Counted from the first letter of the stretch, positions 8,569 through 18,794 are shown. The stretch: 20,000 bases of DNA from Chrysomallon squamiferum (GCA_012295275.1 CM022676.1:3627258-3647257), one strand, 5' to 3'. The notes: generated from the sequence alone by a model not told the origin. Translations and numbers: made by a program.

Positions 8569-8646
<78 letters not shown>

Positions 8647-8661
8647 CAGATATAGACAGAT

Positions 8662-8707
<46 letters not shown>

Positions 8708-8735
8708 CAGATATAGACAGATGACAGAGAGAGAC

Positions 8736-8766
<31 letters not shown>

Positions 8767-8850
8767 TATGCACAGATATAGACAGATGACAGAGAGAGAG
8801 ACAGAGAGAGAGACAGAGAGAGATGCACATGAGAGAAAGAGAGAGAGATA
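8455..8850 (+). repeat. Composite minisatellite: conserved block separated by GA spacers
   Basis: GACA/GATA tetramers (8455-8545) lead into a block ATGCACAGATATAGACAGAT plus GACAGAG. This begins at 8549, 8642, 8703 and 8768, with a truncated fifth start at 8823. The blocks are almost identical, while the GA spacers between them vary, giving periods of 93, 61, 65 and 55 bp. The third and fourth spacers have GACA or GAAA interruptions. Minus-strand Ser-Leu frames with a repeated CHLSISVH come from this block. Confidence 0.9.
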
Positions 8851-8982
8851 TCGGATATTTATAATAGTCTTTTTATCGAATCACTTCCTGATCTTGCTGG
8901 AGATGTCTAGATGCTGCATCCAATAACAGACTGGAAATAGATATCTAACTACTTATCACCCGCACAGACACCGAACTTGTAC

Positions 8983-8988
8983 CACGTG
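8983..8988. promoter_or_regulatory. E-box CACGTG in GTCACGTGG context
   Basis: On - the site reads GTCACGTGG, the preferred context of USF and MiT/TFE bHLH-ZIP factors. A second CACGTG lies at 9107-9112 in a weaker context. Functional use is inferred only. Confidence 0.35.
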
Positions 8989-9344
8989 ACCGGCACCGCC
9001 TGGTCAGTCCGAATTTCCACCCACCCACTTTTAATTCCCACCTCCCCCTCCAAGGGCTTCTTCCGGGTTTCTTGCTTTAGACCACGCAAAGCTAATCAGA
9101 GAAATCCACGTGCTGTGTGTGTTTGTGTTTTTTTTCATCCAGTGGATATAATTACATGTATCTTTTGAAGACCGTGATAAACGGTCAACTCAGTTTACTT
9201 CTGCCGTTTAATCTCCGATTCCAAACTGCATCCACAGCCTAATTAATTCCGTGCCGTGTGTTGGGGTGGGGTCGTGGGGTGTGTTTGTATGGGGGGGGTA
9301 GTGTTGTGTTGCGTTTGCCCGCTGCTTTTGCACCGAGTGACTGC

Positions 9345-9358
9345 GTATCCATGGAAAC
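9345..9358. promoter_or_regulatory. X-box-like RFX site
   Basis: GTATCCATGGAAAC differs at one position from the degenerate X-box consensus RYYNYYWWRRNRAC used for RFX/DAF-19 factors. It is a weaker match than the site at 1556. Confidence 0.35.
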
Positions 9359-9408
9359 GGGGCACTCCTCTGAATCGCGGAGTGTAAAAAAATAAATAAA
9401 TTAATGAA

Positions 9409-9428
9409 GAAAACGAAACGAAAGGAAA
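9409..9428 (+). promoter_or_regulatory. IRF/ISRE-like GAAA array
   Basis: GAAAACGAAACGAAAGGAAA has four GAAA cores with 1- or 2-base spacing, the pattern bound by IRF-family factors. It could also be a short A-rich low-complexity stretch, since AAATAAATAAA precedes it. Confidence 0.3.
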
Positions 9429-9477
9429 TTAGCGAAACACGTTTGAGTACGTGACCGAGCTGACGTTGTTGTGCCGC

Positions 9478-9655
9478 TGGTACGATTACTACTGTTACTG
9501 CTACAACTGCTACTACCATTACTAGAACTGCTGTTATTAGTACTACCACTATTACTACTACTACCACTACTACTACTGCTGCTGCTACTACTACTACTAC
9601 TGCTACTACTTCAACTACTTCTATTTTTGCTATTACTGTTTTTATGTGCTACATG

Positions 9656-9689
<34 letters not shown>

Positions 9690-9790
9690 GCTGCTGATAC
9701 TGTTATTACTATTACTACTACTACAACTACTACTTTTGCTGTTACTACCACCACTACAACAAACACTGCTAATAATAATCACTATGATGT
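9478..9790 (+). repeat. Imperfect TAC/CTA triplet repeat, about 310 bp
   Basis: Triplet periodicity of TAC/TGC/TTAC type persists throughout, with cleaner TAC runs near 9552-9606 and 9655-9690. The Leu-rich and Thr-rich + frames, and the Val-rich - frame, are translations of the triplet. Confidence 0.9.
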
Positions 9791-9839
9791 TAGATAGTAA
9801 CTACAGCAACAACAATCACTTTATTGATACTACAATAAC

Positions 9840-10440
9840 AGATTATATATAACGCAGTTTGATCGCTGGAAAGGCAAACCACACTCAAACTACATTACAG
9901 CATGCAGGCTTCCCTTCTAATAGGTTCTCGAAGAAAACAATCAGACAGTTTAACATATTAATCTGGAACCAATACCTCCGCAGGGTACTGACCGTGTATC
10001 AAGTCATTCAGGGAAGAACCAGGGATTTCAGTGATAGGGTGGTGTTGCCATGACATCGACTGGTATAAAGATTAAAAATGGGTGACTTCGATTTGAAGAA
10101 GAAAATTAATGAGATGCATTGTCATTATGTTCAAGAGGTCAGGTGACAAAAGTGACGTAATGTTTTCAGTATCGTTACACTTATTTGAATTTCGAGAAAA
10201 AATAAAATTCTGACTGACTGAATCAAATATTTGAGAAACGTTCTTTCTTCTGACAAAAGGTTAAGTACGACTGTTACGGACTCATTCAAAAACTCTGTTT
10301 TAATATTTCAGTTATTAGAATGACCCATAATCTTTAGTTGATTCTTAACATTATTGTTGTTAGTATGTTAGAAAACTAGTTTACAGAGAAGTTACCGTCT
10401 AATACATTTACACCTATTTAATTAGTGAGAGGAAGGAGGT
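9840..10440. other. Unique stretch, no recognised gene
   Basis: About 600 bases of non-repetitive DNA. A + frame at 9859-10053 is open for 64 codons in balanced sequence (it includes KTIRQFNILIWNQYLRR). It has no motif I recognise and no splice or start context that convinces, and its length is within chance expectation. Confidence 0.45.
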
Positions 10441-10510
10441 CCTGAGATTCGAACCCAGAACCTGTTTCCAGAAAGCTACGGTTTAATCGATACATCACAG
10501 AGACTTGAAC
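10441..10510 (-). mobile_element. tRNA-SINE remnant, minus strand
   Basis: Read on -, CTGGGTTCGAATCTCAGG carries a B box GGTTCGAATCT (about 10444-10455). A degenerate A-box-like TGTGATGTATCGATTAAACCG lies upstream (about 10479-10500). It shares GTTCTGGGTTCGAA with the remnant at 10925-11010. Stems do not pair, so it is not an active tRNA gene. Confidence 0.5.
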
Positions 10511-10924
10511 ACACACCCGCACACACAAATATAGAGCCAATCCCAGAAATCTTCGCTGTATTTATATAAAGATCGTATTATTTCTAAACAGTAACTAGAA
10601 CCCTTAATTGGCTGTGGAGGTTTCTCAGTGTTTTGTTTAATTAGTACGTCACAGAAGCATGTGTATAACACACAAACATGCAACCGTTCCTTCAAAATCG
10701 TCAAATTTTCACCAGCTTTCTTTTAACCGCGCTTCGAAGCCATATATATATATATACACAATAAATCGAATCCAACACTTATCGATATTCTTTCTCACCT
10801 GCGTCTTAACCTTGACACGAGACGCTGGTACAAACGTCCCAGTAAACAGACGTTCACAGAAATCTTCAAACACTACCCGCGATTGGTTGCCAATTGGAAA
10901 CCGTTTATCACGCTCTTTGATTGT
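10511..10924. other. Sequence between two SINE remnants
   Basis: Mostly unique. It holds a copy of a 65-bp repeat (10676-10743), an AT run (10741-10756), and ATTGG/CCAAT in inverted orientation (10882-10897), which resemble CCAAT boxes. Opposed open frames of 119 and 83 codons overlap here, are unrecognised, and are probably chance. Confidence 0.4.
10676..10743 (+). repeat. Dispersed 65-bp repeat, copy A
   Basis: Aligns with copy B at 11035-11098. Shared landmarks in order are ACATGCARCCGTTCC, AAATCGTCAA, a CACCAG/CGCCAG core, TTAACCGCG/TTAACGCG and a final CCAT. I judge identity at roughly three quarters by eye. Offset between copies is 359 bp. Confidence 0.65.
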
Positions 10925-11010
10925 TACGTTTAAGGTTTCGAACCCAGAACTTGTCGACAAGATTTATCAGTGCTGTGGCTTCTTAACCTGCGCGAGGGAC
11001 ACGAAGGGCT
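10925..11010 (-). mobile_element. tRNA-SINE remnant, minus strand, second copy
   Basis: On -, CTGGGTTCGAAACCTT gives a B box GGTTCGAAACC (about 10934-10946). A degenerate A-box region (GCAGGTTAAGAAGCC, about 10979-10993) lies upstream. It shares GTTCTGGGTTCGAA with the 10441 remnant but diverges elsewhere. Copy B of the 65-bp repeat begins 25 bases to its right. Confidence 0.5.
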
Positions 11011-11034
11011 GTGTATAAATAAGTATACACGTTG

Positions 11035-11098
11035 ACATGCAGCCGTTCCATGAAATCGTCAAGACTTCGCCAGTTTTCGATTAACGCGACCAGAAACC
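11035..11098 (+). repeat. Dispersed 65-bp repeat, copy B
   Basis: Partner of 10676-10743. It is followed at once by TTTATAACG and the 11122 GA tract, while copy A is followed by an AT run, so both copies end next to simple repeats. Confidence 0.65.
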
Positions 11099-11119
11099 AT
11101 TTATAACGTTATGTTCATT

Positions 11120-11231
<112 letters not shown>

Positions 11232-11325
11232 TGTGTTGTTTATTTTACTTGATTAGAAAGTTCGTGATTAAAACAGACTGAAGGTTGTTGACCCTAGGCA
11301 AGTTGTTCCGAGTCTTCATTTAATT

Positions 11326-11450
11326 GCTTATTTATTTATTTATTTATTTATTTATTCGTTTATTTATTTATATGTTTGTTTGTTTGTTTGTTTGTTTGTC
11401 AGTTAATTGGTTAATTTTGTTTATATTTATTTATTTATTTATGGTATTTT
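11326..11450 (+). repeat. TTTA and TTTG repeats
   Basis: TTTA tetramers (about 11328-11372), then TTTG tetramers (about 11373-11398), then decayed TTTA to about 11442. The Phe/Leu/Ile/Tyr-rich frame here is a repeat translation. Confidence 0.9.
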
Positions 11451-11536
11451 TGTTGATACTATTATTATTACTATTCTATACATTTTTATGTTTATATTAT
11501 TATACTGGCTTTTTTATAATTAAACTTTTGCATAAG

Positions 11537-12422
<886 letters not shown>

Positions 12423-12461
<39 letters not shown>

Positions 12462-12670
12462 ATTTGTTTATTAATGTGAATTTGTGTGTGTATATATAAT
12501 CATTGTTTTTATTTATGCCTTCTTGTATTATAATATATATGGATCTATGTGTGACGTTTATTAGACGTTTTTATTTTGTTGCATTTGAATGTGGTTTCTG
12601 TTGTGCATGTGAAGTTGTTTGTCCATCTGCGTGTGTTTATATGTGTGTGTTCTTGTGTTTGTGTGTGTGA
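12423..12670. repeat. GT tract and decayed GT-rich sequence
   Basis: Perfect GT run at 12423-12456, then TTTA patches and loosely GT/TGTTT-rich sequence to about 12670. The minus-strand His/Thr-rich frame is an artefact. Confidence 0.85.
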
Positions 12671-12862
12671 GTGTTGAACAGAGAAAACAAAAATAAATAA
12701 GTAATGTAATTACTGAGACAAAGAAAGAATAAGAAACTACCATCTAGAATCAGTTGTATTTTTTGTATCTAATTATGACCATTCTGTTTGATCAACTCAT
12801 TTAAATGCTTAAAAGCTTTGTAGGATCGTCTTCAAAGAGGGCTATTTTAAATATCATCCAGT

Positions 12863-12897
12863 ATTTATTTATTTGATTTATTTATTTACTTACTTGC

Positions 12898-12932
<35 letters not shown>
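12863..12932 (+). repeat. TTTA repeat with TTAC/TTGC variants
   Basis: TTTA tetramers, interrupted by GATT and TTACTTACTTGC near 12876-12898, then a clean array to about 12931. Confidence 0.9.
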
Positions 12933-12933
<1 letters not shown>

Positions 12934-13432
12934 AAACAATCTGCTTTAACTGAACAAACTTATAAAACGCACGTTACTCTCTCGTTTATGCGTTTCGCTG
13001 TAGGATTTTTTATTTGCCAAGTTAATAAGAAATGCATTATCCTAAAAACAGAAACAAGAAAACACAGCAATATTTTAAATTTTTATATTTCGACAGTCTC
13101 TTTATATGAAAGTGTCTTAAACGATCAACGTTTGATTGTGGAGGTCCTCTTAGAAACGATTATAAATAATATAGTTTTATAGCGATCCTGCTCAAATGAA
13201 ACGATTTTTAAATATTCGTATGATATTTTCAGAAAGATTACTTTTTAAAGTCAATTTTAAATATGACTACAATGTTTATTGTCAAATTGCTCAAATGTAA
13301 AACTATTTTTAATCTTATTCATTATGGCTGTTTTTATATACGTTGTGTTTTGTGAAGCTTATTGTGGCAGTCTTCACATAGAATATTGTTTTAAATACTT
13401 AACACACAGCAACATTTGAACAAAAATATTGG
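12933..13432. other. AT-rich unique stretch
   Basis: No gene or RNA is seen. GCTCAAATGAAACGATTTTTAA (13190) and GCTCAAATGTAAAACTATTTTTAA (13289), written here with gaps relative to each other, look like a decayed direct repeat 99 bp apart. Confidence 0.5.
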
Positions 13433-13449
13433 GTGTCGGTGTGTGAATA

Positions 13450-13690
13450 TTTTCGAATTTTTATTTATTTATTTATTTCCTTTTTATTTTTTTGTCTGAT
13501 GGTGTTTTGTGCCTGTACGTGTACGTATGTGTGTTTTTTAAATCTGTTTTTGTGCCTGTGTGTGTCTGTGGGTGTGTGTGTGTTTTTATGTTTTTACGTG
13601 TGTGTTATGACGCATGTTCTTTTTTGTGTTGTGTTTTGGTGCTTGCACGTATTTGTGTTTGTGTTTGTGTGTGTGTGTGTGTGCACACGT
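13450..13690 (+). repeat. TTTA then decayed GT-rich tract
   Basis: A short TTTA array (13460-13480) is followed by TGTG/TTTG/CGTG-rich sequence ending in a clean GT run (about 13663-13682). The two overlapping Val/Cys/Phe frames here are GT-repeat translations. Confidence 0.85.
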
Positions 13691-13742
13691 TTCCACATTT
13701 ATCTAAATTGCACCTGATAGTTAGATGTGTTGGAGAGCTAAA

Positions 13743-14180
13743 TTTACTTAACGTCAAGTTTAATGTACGGCAGCAAACAGTTACTTGAACGCTAGCAATA
13801 TCTAATTAGACATGACAATTAGCAGAACGTGACAAAGAGCTAGTTTTACGTTACAAACAGTTAATTATTCGTAACCAACAAACAACTAATTGTACGTTAC
13901 AAGCACTTTTAATCGTACGTTACAAACAGCAAATTATTCGTAACCAACAAACAGCTAATTGTACGTTACAAGCACTTAATCGTACGTTACAAACAGCAAA
14001 TTATTCGTAACCAACAAACAGCTAATTGTACGTTACAAGCAGCTAGTTGTACGTAACCAAAAACACAACTGAACTAAACGTACTTAACAAGTATCTAATT
14101 CTTCATGACAAAACAATTAAACGTACGTGAGAAACTGTCTACTTCTACGTTACAAACAGCTAAATGTACGTCGCCATTAA
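13743..14180 (+). repeat. Minisatellite of ~21-bp monomers with a 67-bp higher-order unit
   Basis: Degenerate 20-25-bp monomers of the form ACGTTACAARCAGCTAATTGT run through the whole interval. In 13848-14045 they form a higher-order unit. Starts of ACGTTACAAACAG lie at 13848, 13917 and 13984 (69 then 67 bp apart), each unit holding three monomers of about 25, 21 and 21 bp. Monomers outside this core are more diverged, with another ACGTTACAAACAG at 14147. CGTACG and CGTTAC cores recur. There is no coding frame. It is unlike CRISPR, because the spacers are themselves repeat copies. Confidence 0.9.
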
Positions 14181-14189
14181 AACCGAATT

Positions 14190-14208
14190 AAAAAAAAAAA
14201 AAAAAAAA
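14190..14208 (+). repeat. A-run of 19
   Basis: Uninterrupted A at the right edge of the minisatellite. It may mark an old retrotransposed end, but no element body is evident. Confidence 0.9.
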
Positions 14209-14500
14209 CCCTTGTGTCCAAATAAAAGACTATTAACAGGTGCTCTAAGCAAACGAAGATAATAAAACAATAATAATTACCTCCATTAGTTTCGCCAGTG
14301 TTGACTGTTTGAATAAAACATTACGACAGTGTTCGACCAAATTAGATTGCGAAGGGAAATAAAAATCAGCCATTATCGTTAGGCGCGGCTCCTAATGATG
14401 CGTATAAAAGAGATATTTCGATTCGTGGTGTTAAGTGGTCTTTCGTCTTATTATTTCCCAGTCTTTCGTTTATTGTTTTAACGATACACTTAGTTAAACG
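14209..14500 (+). promoter_or_regulatory. Unique stretch with a weak TATA-type core promoter
   Basis: TATAAAAG (14403-14410) is a strong TATA-box match. Just upstream, ATCGTTAGG and CCTAATGAT form a 9-bp stem with one mismatch around CGCGGCT (about 14376-14400), a small CG-rich patch. Downstream there is no recognised exon before the poly-T and CT tracts. TATA matches are common in AT-rich DNA, so this is only a candidate. Confidence 0.2.
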
Positions 14501-14547
14501 TATTTGAGGCTTGTTTTTGTATTTTTGTTTTCTGTTTTCCTTGTTTG

Positions 14548-14575
<28 letters not shown>
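14548..14575 (+). repeat. T-run of 28
   Basis: Uninterrupted T, followed by TTTC/TTTA-rich sequence. Confidence 0.95.
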
Positions 14576-14581
<6 letters not shown>

Positions 14582-14634
14582 CTTTCTTTTATTTATTTAT
14601 TAAACAACCATTTTAAACTTCTAGGTAAAGATCT

Positions 14635-14793
<159 letters not shown>

Positions 14794-14987
14794 TCGCATC
14801 TTAGTTAGTTACTTCTGGTATTTGAATCGACAAACTACTTTTATCTTGTCATTTCCTTTCACCAGAAATAGTAAATAGTTGTGACTTGTTTTTTCTCTGT
14901 CATCTGTTATTAACGTCAACATTTCTTCTTTCTACATGTGACAAGTAAGATCGTGACCACGCGTCAAATTACTTGTATAAACATATA

Positions 14988-15018
<31 letters not shown>

Positions 15019-15130
15019 CGTTCCAAGTTTTAAAAGGTTACTTGAAACCTTTTCATTGTTGGAATTTTGTATCGAATGAATGAATGAATGAATAAATGAA
15101 TGAATTAATATTTAATGAATGAATGAATGT
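14988..15130 (+). repeat. GAT triplet array and GAAT tetramer arrays
   Basis: ATG/GAT triplets (14988-15018), a short unique piece, then GAAT arrays at about 15074-15105 and 15115-15129, separated by TTAATATTTAAT. Confidence 0.9.
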
Positions 15131-15634
15131 TTACTGACAGCCCAGCACAACAAATATATCGGCTGTTGAGTGTCAAGCAAAGTTAAATATTTTGTATCGA
15201 AGTCATAATGCTATGTTCGTTACTGCCTGGGTTATTTCGAACCACAGTATGTTTTTGTTAAAGTTATATTTTAATTATTCTACTTTTATGTCGAAGTTAT
15301 AAAGTTTCGTAAGTGTTTTGTTTCTGTTGTCTGTGTCTATGAGTGTCTGTCTGTGTCTGTGAGTGGTTATTACTTAGACGTTCTAAAATGCATATAAAGA
15401 AAATTATTATTTTCATCAATGACTAAAATAATTTTCGAAATTGAAAGTTCCCAAGATATTCACGTCATCTCTATATTACGTATCTTATTAACGAATGTCA
15501 TTTTTTCTTCTTCTTCTTCCTTATTCCACATAATGGCAATACCTATAAAGAGTTTTTATTGCTAGAGTGCAAAATATTTACATTTCACTCTTTGTCACGA
15601 AGTTATTATAAAACATTAAAAGAAGACGAGTAAT
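15131..15634. other. AT-rich unique stretch
   Basis: No gene is recognised. ATTTTGTATCGAA occurs at about 15064 and 15188, and a related TTTATGTCGAAGT near 15285, which may be traces of a decayed repeat. Short TGTC (15341-15360) and TTC (15507-15520) patches are present. Confidence 0.5.
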
Positions 15635-16018
15635 TCAACAGATAATTGATGGGGAAGGAAAAGAGAAATTCCGCTTCTCCGTTTTAATTACGACCCTTCT
15701 CGGATTATTCCGTCGTACCAGAAATAACCAGAGCCATCTTCCACTGATGACTTTTTTTCTACTAATGGAAGGGGATGGAATTACGTCTCGAGTGAGAGGC
15801 AAAACAAAGAAGGTATTACGACAAAACACAGGGAATCGTAATTGTTTGTCTTCCGATGAGAAAATAACCTTTTTCTTGACAGTGAAATTTACGTTAATTG
15901 TCTCTCGATAAGCTGCCGTCTGAAGCTCGGCCGTTTCAGTGCTCGCCCGAGGCGCGGTGCATCTTGGGATCGATCCTACTAAAAATGTCTCTTTTGGTCT
16001 TTTGAACGTTCGTGTCAA
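15635..16018 (-). CDS. Unrecognised 127-codon open frame, uncertain gene
   Basis: An ATG-initiated frame in non-repetitive DNA, ending in TGA, in an interval somewhat richer in CpG than its surroundings. The product is basic, with no signal peptide, no long hydrophobic segment and no motif I recognise. Residues near 15 to 35 read GSIPRCTAPRASTETAELQ. I estimate roughly one such frame by chance in a window of this size and composition. No splice structure or neighbour supports it. It could be a single exon, a promoter-proximal CpG-rich patch or noise. Confidence 0.15.
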   Translation of the reverse strand: MTRTFKRPKETFLVGSIPRCTAPRASTETAELQTAAYRETINVNFTVKKKVIFSSEDKQLRFPVFCRNTFFVLPLTRDVIPSPSISRKKVISGRWLWLFLVRRNNPRRVVIKTEKRNFSFPSPSIIC

Positions 16019-16560
16019 TTTCCCCTATACTATGACGTAATAAGAGTCATAACATGTCTATTTGTGTTTAATCCAATTTCTGTGATCTCTTCGTGATGAC
16101 TGGAAGAAAAAAGGTGGGTGAAAAGTTTCTTGAGATCGTAGTTATGCAGGAATGATTGTTCAGTAGATGATGACAGAAAATGAATCGGTGTTGTTCCAGT
16201 AACGTCATTGAAGTAAATTTAACGAAAGATGTCAAATCTTTGACAGCTGATAGTTGAGACAAATAATCAGAGTCAAAGTCTTTTAGTTAAATTCTTAAAG
16301 AGAAAGGTTTAGAAGAAGAAAAGTCATAGAATCTCTCCTAGCTAAATGATAACAGGTTTTGTCATGGAATCCACAGAAAGGATTCATTATCACGGTTTTC
16401 TTAATAACTGTTTAGAATTTTTTTGATAAATTAGTGTAAGACATTTGCATTCATTAAAGAATTAACTAAGTTTTTAATAAAAATGATTTTAATTAATATC
16501 TTTATTTTTTTTCATCCTCTCATTCTCATTGTTTCTTTCTTTTATTTTTTATAATTAATC
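16019..16560. other. AT-rich unique stretch
   Basis: No gene, RNA or clear repeat. A 64-codon minus-strand frame at 16068-16262 is unrecognised and of chance length. Confidence 0.5.
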
Positions 16561-16566
16561 TTTTAA

Positions 16567-16570
<4 letters not shown>

Positions 16571-16607
<37 letters not shown>
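16571..16607. repeat. AT tract, 37 bp
   Basis: Perfect AT run. Confidence 0.95.
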
Positions 16608-16608
<1 letters not shown>

Positions 16609-16680
16609 TGACAGGTAAATAAATAAAACAGAAGTACAGATATATATAATGATAAAACATAGAGTATGACAGAGAGCAAG

Positions 16681-16736
16681 TGAAAGATTGAAAGAGAGAG
16701 AAATAGGAAGTTTGAGAGAGAGAGAAAGTAAAAGAG

Positions 16737-16818
<82 letters not shown>
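16681..16818 (+). repeat. Decayed purine sequence leading into a 79-bp GA tract
   Basis: GAAA/GAGA-rich imperfect sequence (16681-16739), then a perfect AG run, 16740-16818. Confidence 0.95.
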
Positions 16819-16821
<3 letters not shown>

Positions 16822-16848
16822 CCGTAACCTTAAAAAACTTAGAAAAAA

Positions 16849-16849
<1 letters not shown>

Positions 16850-16890
<41 letters not shown>
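16850..16890 (+). repeat. A-run of 41
   Basis: Longest homopolymer in the window, 31 bases right of the GA tract. Assembly or sequencing error in length is likely for such a run. Confidence 0.95.
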
Positions 16891-16893
<3 letters not shown>

Positions 16894-17115
16894 CTTCATT
16901 TGTTACATGTGTGTCACACACAGATTTAACGTTCCAGTCCTCAAAATGACGGCTGTTAAATTCCATTTTCTCCTATTAAGCCTCTTTATGGTTGACCGAA
17001 ATAGCAAAATTATGTTCTTGCGTCTAAATTCCATCTTCGAAAGAAGAAATAAAAACAAACAGAATCAATTCTTTTTCCTCCATAAATTGGCTGCCGCACC
17101 TGCGTTCGAACAGAT
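16891..17115. other. Unique stretch between A-runs
   Basis: Non-repetitive. CTGCGTTCGAACAG (about 17099-17112), just before the next A-run, is weakly B-box-like, and the piece 16891-17137 could be a very decayed retroelement with an A tail. There is no A box at the expected place. Confidence 0.3.
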
Positions 17116-17153
17116 AAAAAAAAAAAAAAAAAAAAAATCAAAAAAAAAAAAAA
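17116..17153 (+). repeat. A-runs of 22 and 14 split by TC
   Basis: A 17116-17137, then TC, then A 17140-17153. Confidence 0.95.
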
Positions 17154-17154
17154 T

Positions 17155-17310
17155 GGTCTTTGAAAATAAAGGGAGGCAACTCGATTCCAAAAAGGGTAGG
17201 GGTCGCTATCAAATGGACGTTTGGACGGCGAGATGCGGAATAAAAAACGTGAGTCGGAACCGACAACCGCCCTGTTCAGCTCGCCAGATCTGCCTCCGAT
17301 AATGGTTGGT
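17155..17310. other. Balanced, CpG-containing segment with a GGGAGGCAACTC motif
   Basis: AAAGGGAGGCAACTCG (17168-17183) resembles the GGGAGRYAACTC words that I recall as very common in mollusc genomes. This is from memory and unverified. GTCGGAACCGAC (about 17253-17264) is a 5-bp stem around AA. An unrecognised + frame crosses the segment, with the Lys-rich part from the A-run. Confidence 0.35.
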
Positions 17311-17540
17311 TGAAATCAGCGTACAAAAATGACATCACCATAAAAGTGGCATAAGGAAATGTAAGAGTATTAACAAACCAATAAAACTCGACATTATCGT
17401 TTTCCTTCGCCGTTCGTTTCATTGATCGTTATCTATTCCACTTTCGTATGTTCTGCTTTCGTTTTATTCGCTTTATTTCCTTTTATGTATTTATATGGTT
17501 GAATGTTTATGTGTATTTGTGTGTTTGTGTGTGTTATAGA
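17311..17540. other. Unique stretch, no gene seen
   Basis: AT-rich, T-rich towards the right, ending in short GTGT patches. Confidence 0.5.
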
Positions 17541-17695
17541 TAGAGAAAGAGAGAGGTTTAATCAGAAGAAGAAAAAAAAAGCGAATACGAGAAAGATCTT
17601 TTAAGTTGTTTGTGAGAGAGAAAGGATTCAGAAAGAGATAGAGACACATATATAGACAGAGAGGTAAAGACAGAGACAGAGAGACAAAGATGTAT
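17541..17695 (+). repeat. Decayed GAGA/GACA purine-rich tract
   Basis: Mostly purine on +, with GAGA, GAAA and GACA patches and no clean unit. It looks like an old microsatellite. Confidence 0.7.
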
Positions 17696-17814
17696 GTCTA
17701 CGTGTTATAATTTCTCTATTTAAATTTTATACCAGTTTTTTTTTCCAGTGACAAATATTTTATCATGGCTAAAACATCACACCACTACAAACTCCGTATA
17801 TTTAGCCTTTGTAA

Positions 17815-18400
<586 letters not shown>

Positions 18401-18479
18401 ATTTTTGTGTTGTTGTGTTGTTGTTGTTAAATATTTATTATTTCATTAAATTATTTACTACAACTATTAATACTATTAT

Positions 18480-18565
18480 TATTACTACTACTACAACCAC
18501 TACTACTGCTACTACTACTGCTACTGCTGCTACTACTACTACTATCACTACTACCACTACTACTG

Positions 18566-18599
<34 letters not shown>

Positions 18600-18763
18600 C
18601 ACCACTATTACTACTACTGCTACTACTACCACTACTACTGCAAGTACTACTACTACTACTGATACTTTTTCGTTTTTTGTTATTGTACACATACACACAC
18701 ATATATATATCAATAAGTGTGTGTGTGTGTGTGTGTACAATAACAAAAAACAAAACAAGTAGC

Positions 18764-18794
<31 letters not shown>

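Larger units (their letters stand above)
8860..9470. other. Unique, more GC-rich island with clustered regulatory-like sites
   Basis: Balanced composition. It holds two CACGTG E-boxes (8983, 9107), C-rich and G-rich GT-box patches (9017-9050, 9261-9300), an X-box-like site (9345) and an IRF-like element (9409). Reading frames are short and unrecognised. A promoter or enhancer is plausible from the site density. Confidence 0.4.

Noticed and set aside
8549-8830. CRISPR-like array of identical blocks with variable spacers
   Set aside because: The spacers are all GA repeat, not unique sequence.
10659-11018. 119-codon + frame overlapping an 83-codon - frame
   Set aside because: Both cross SINE remnants and an AT run, the two are mutually opposed, and neither shows a domain.
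13848-14170. CRISPR-like array
   Set aside because: Repeat and 'spacer' are both variants of the same ~21-bp monomer, and the sequence context is eukaryotic.
15226-15250. Minus-strand B box (GGTTCGAAATA)
   Set aside because: Only 8 of 11 positions fit, and there is no A box at tRNA spacing.
16850-16890. Poly-A tail of a processed pseudogene
   Set aside because: The sequence upstream is a GA tract and not a gene-like body. No target duplication is visible.
18415-18762. Poly-Thr/poly-Val/poly-Ser protein
   Set aside because: Homopolymer frames in three registers on both strands come from TAC/GTA triplets, with no flanking domain or start context.
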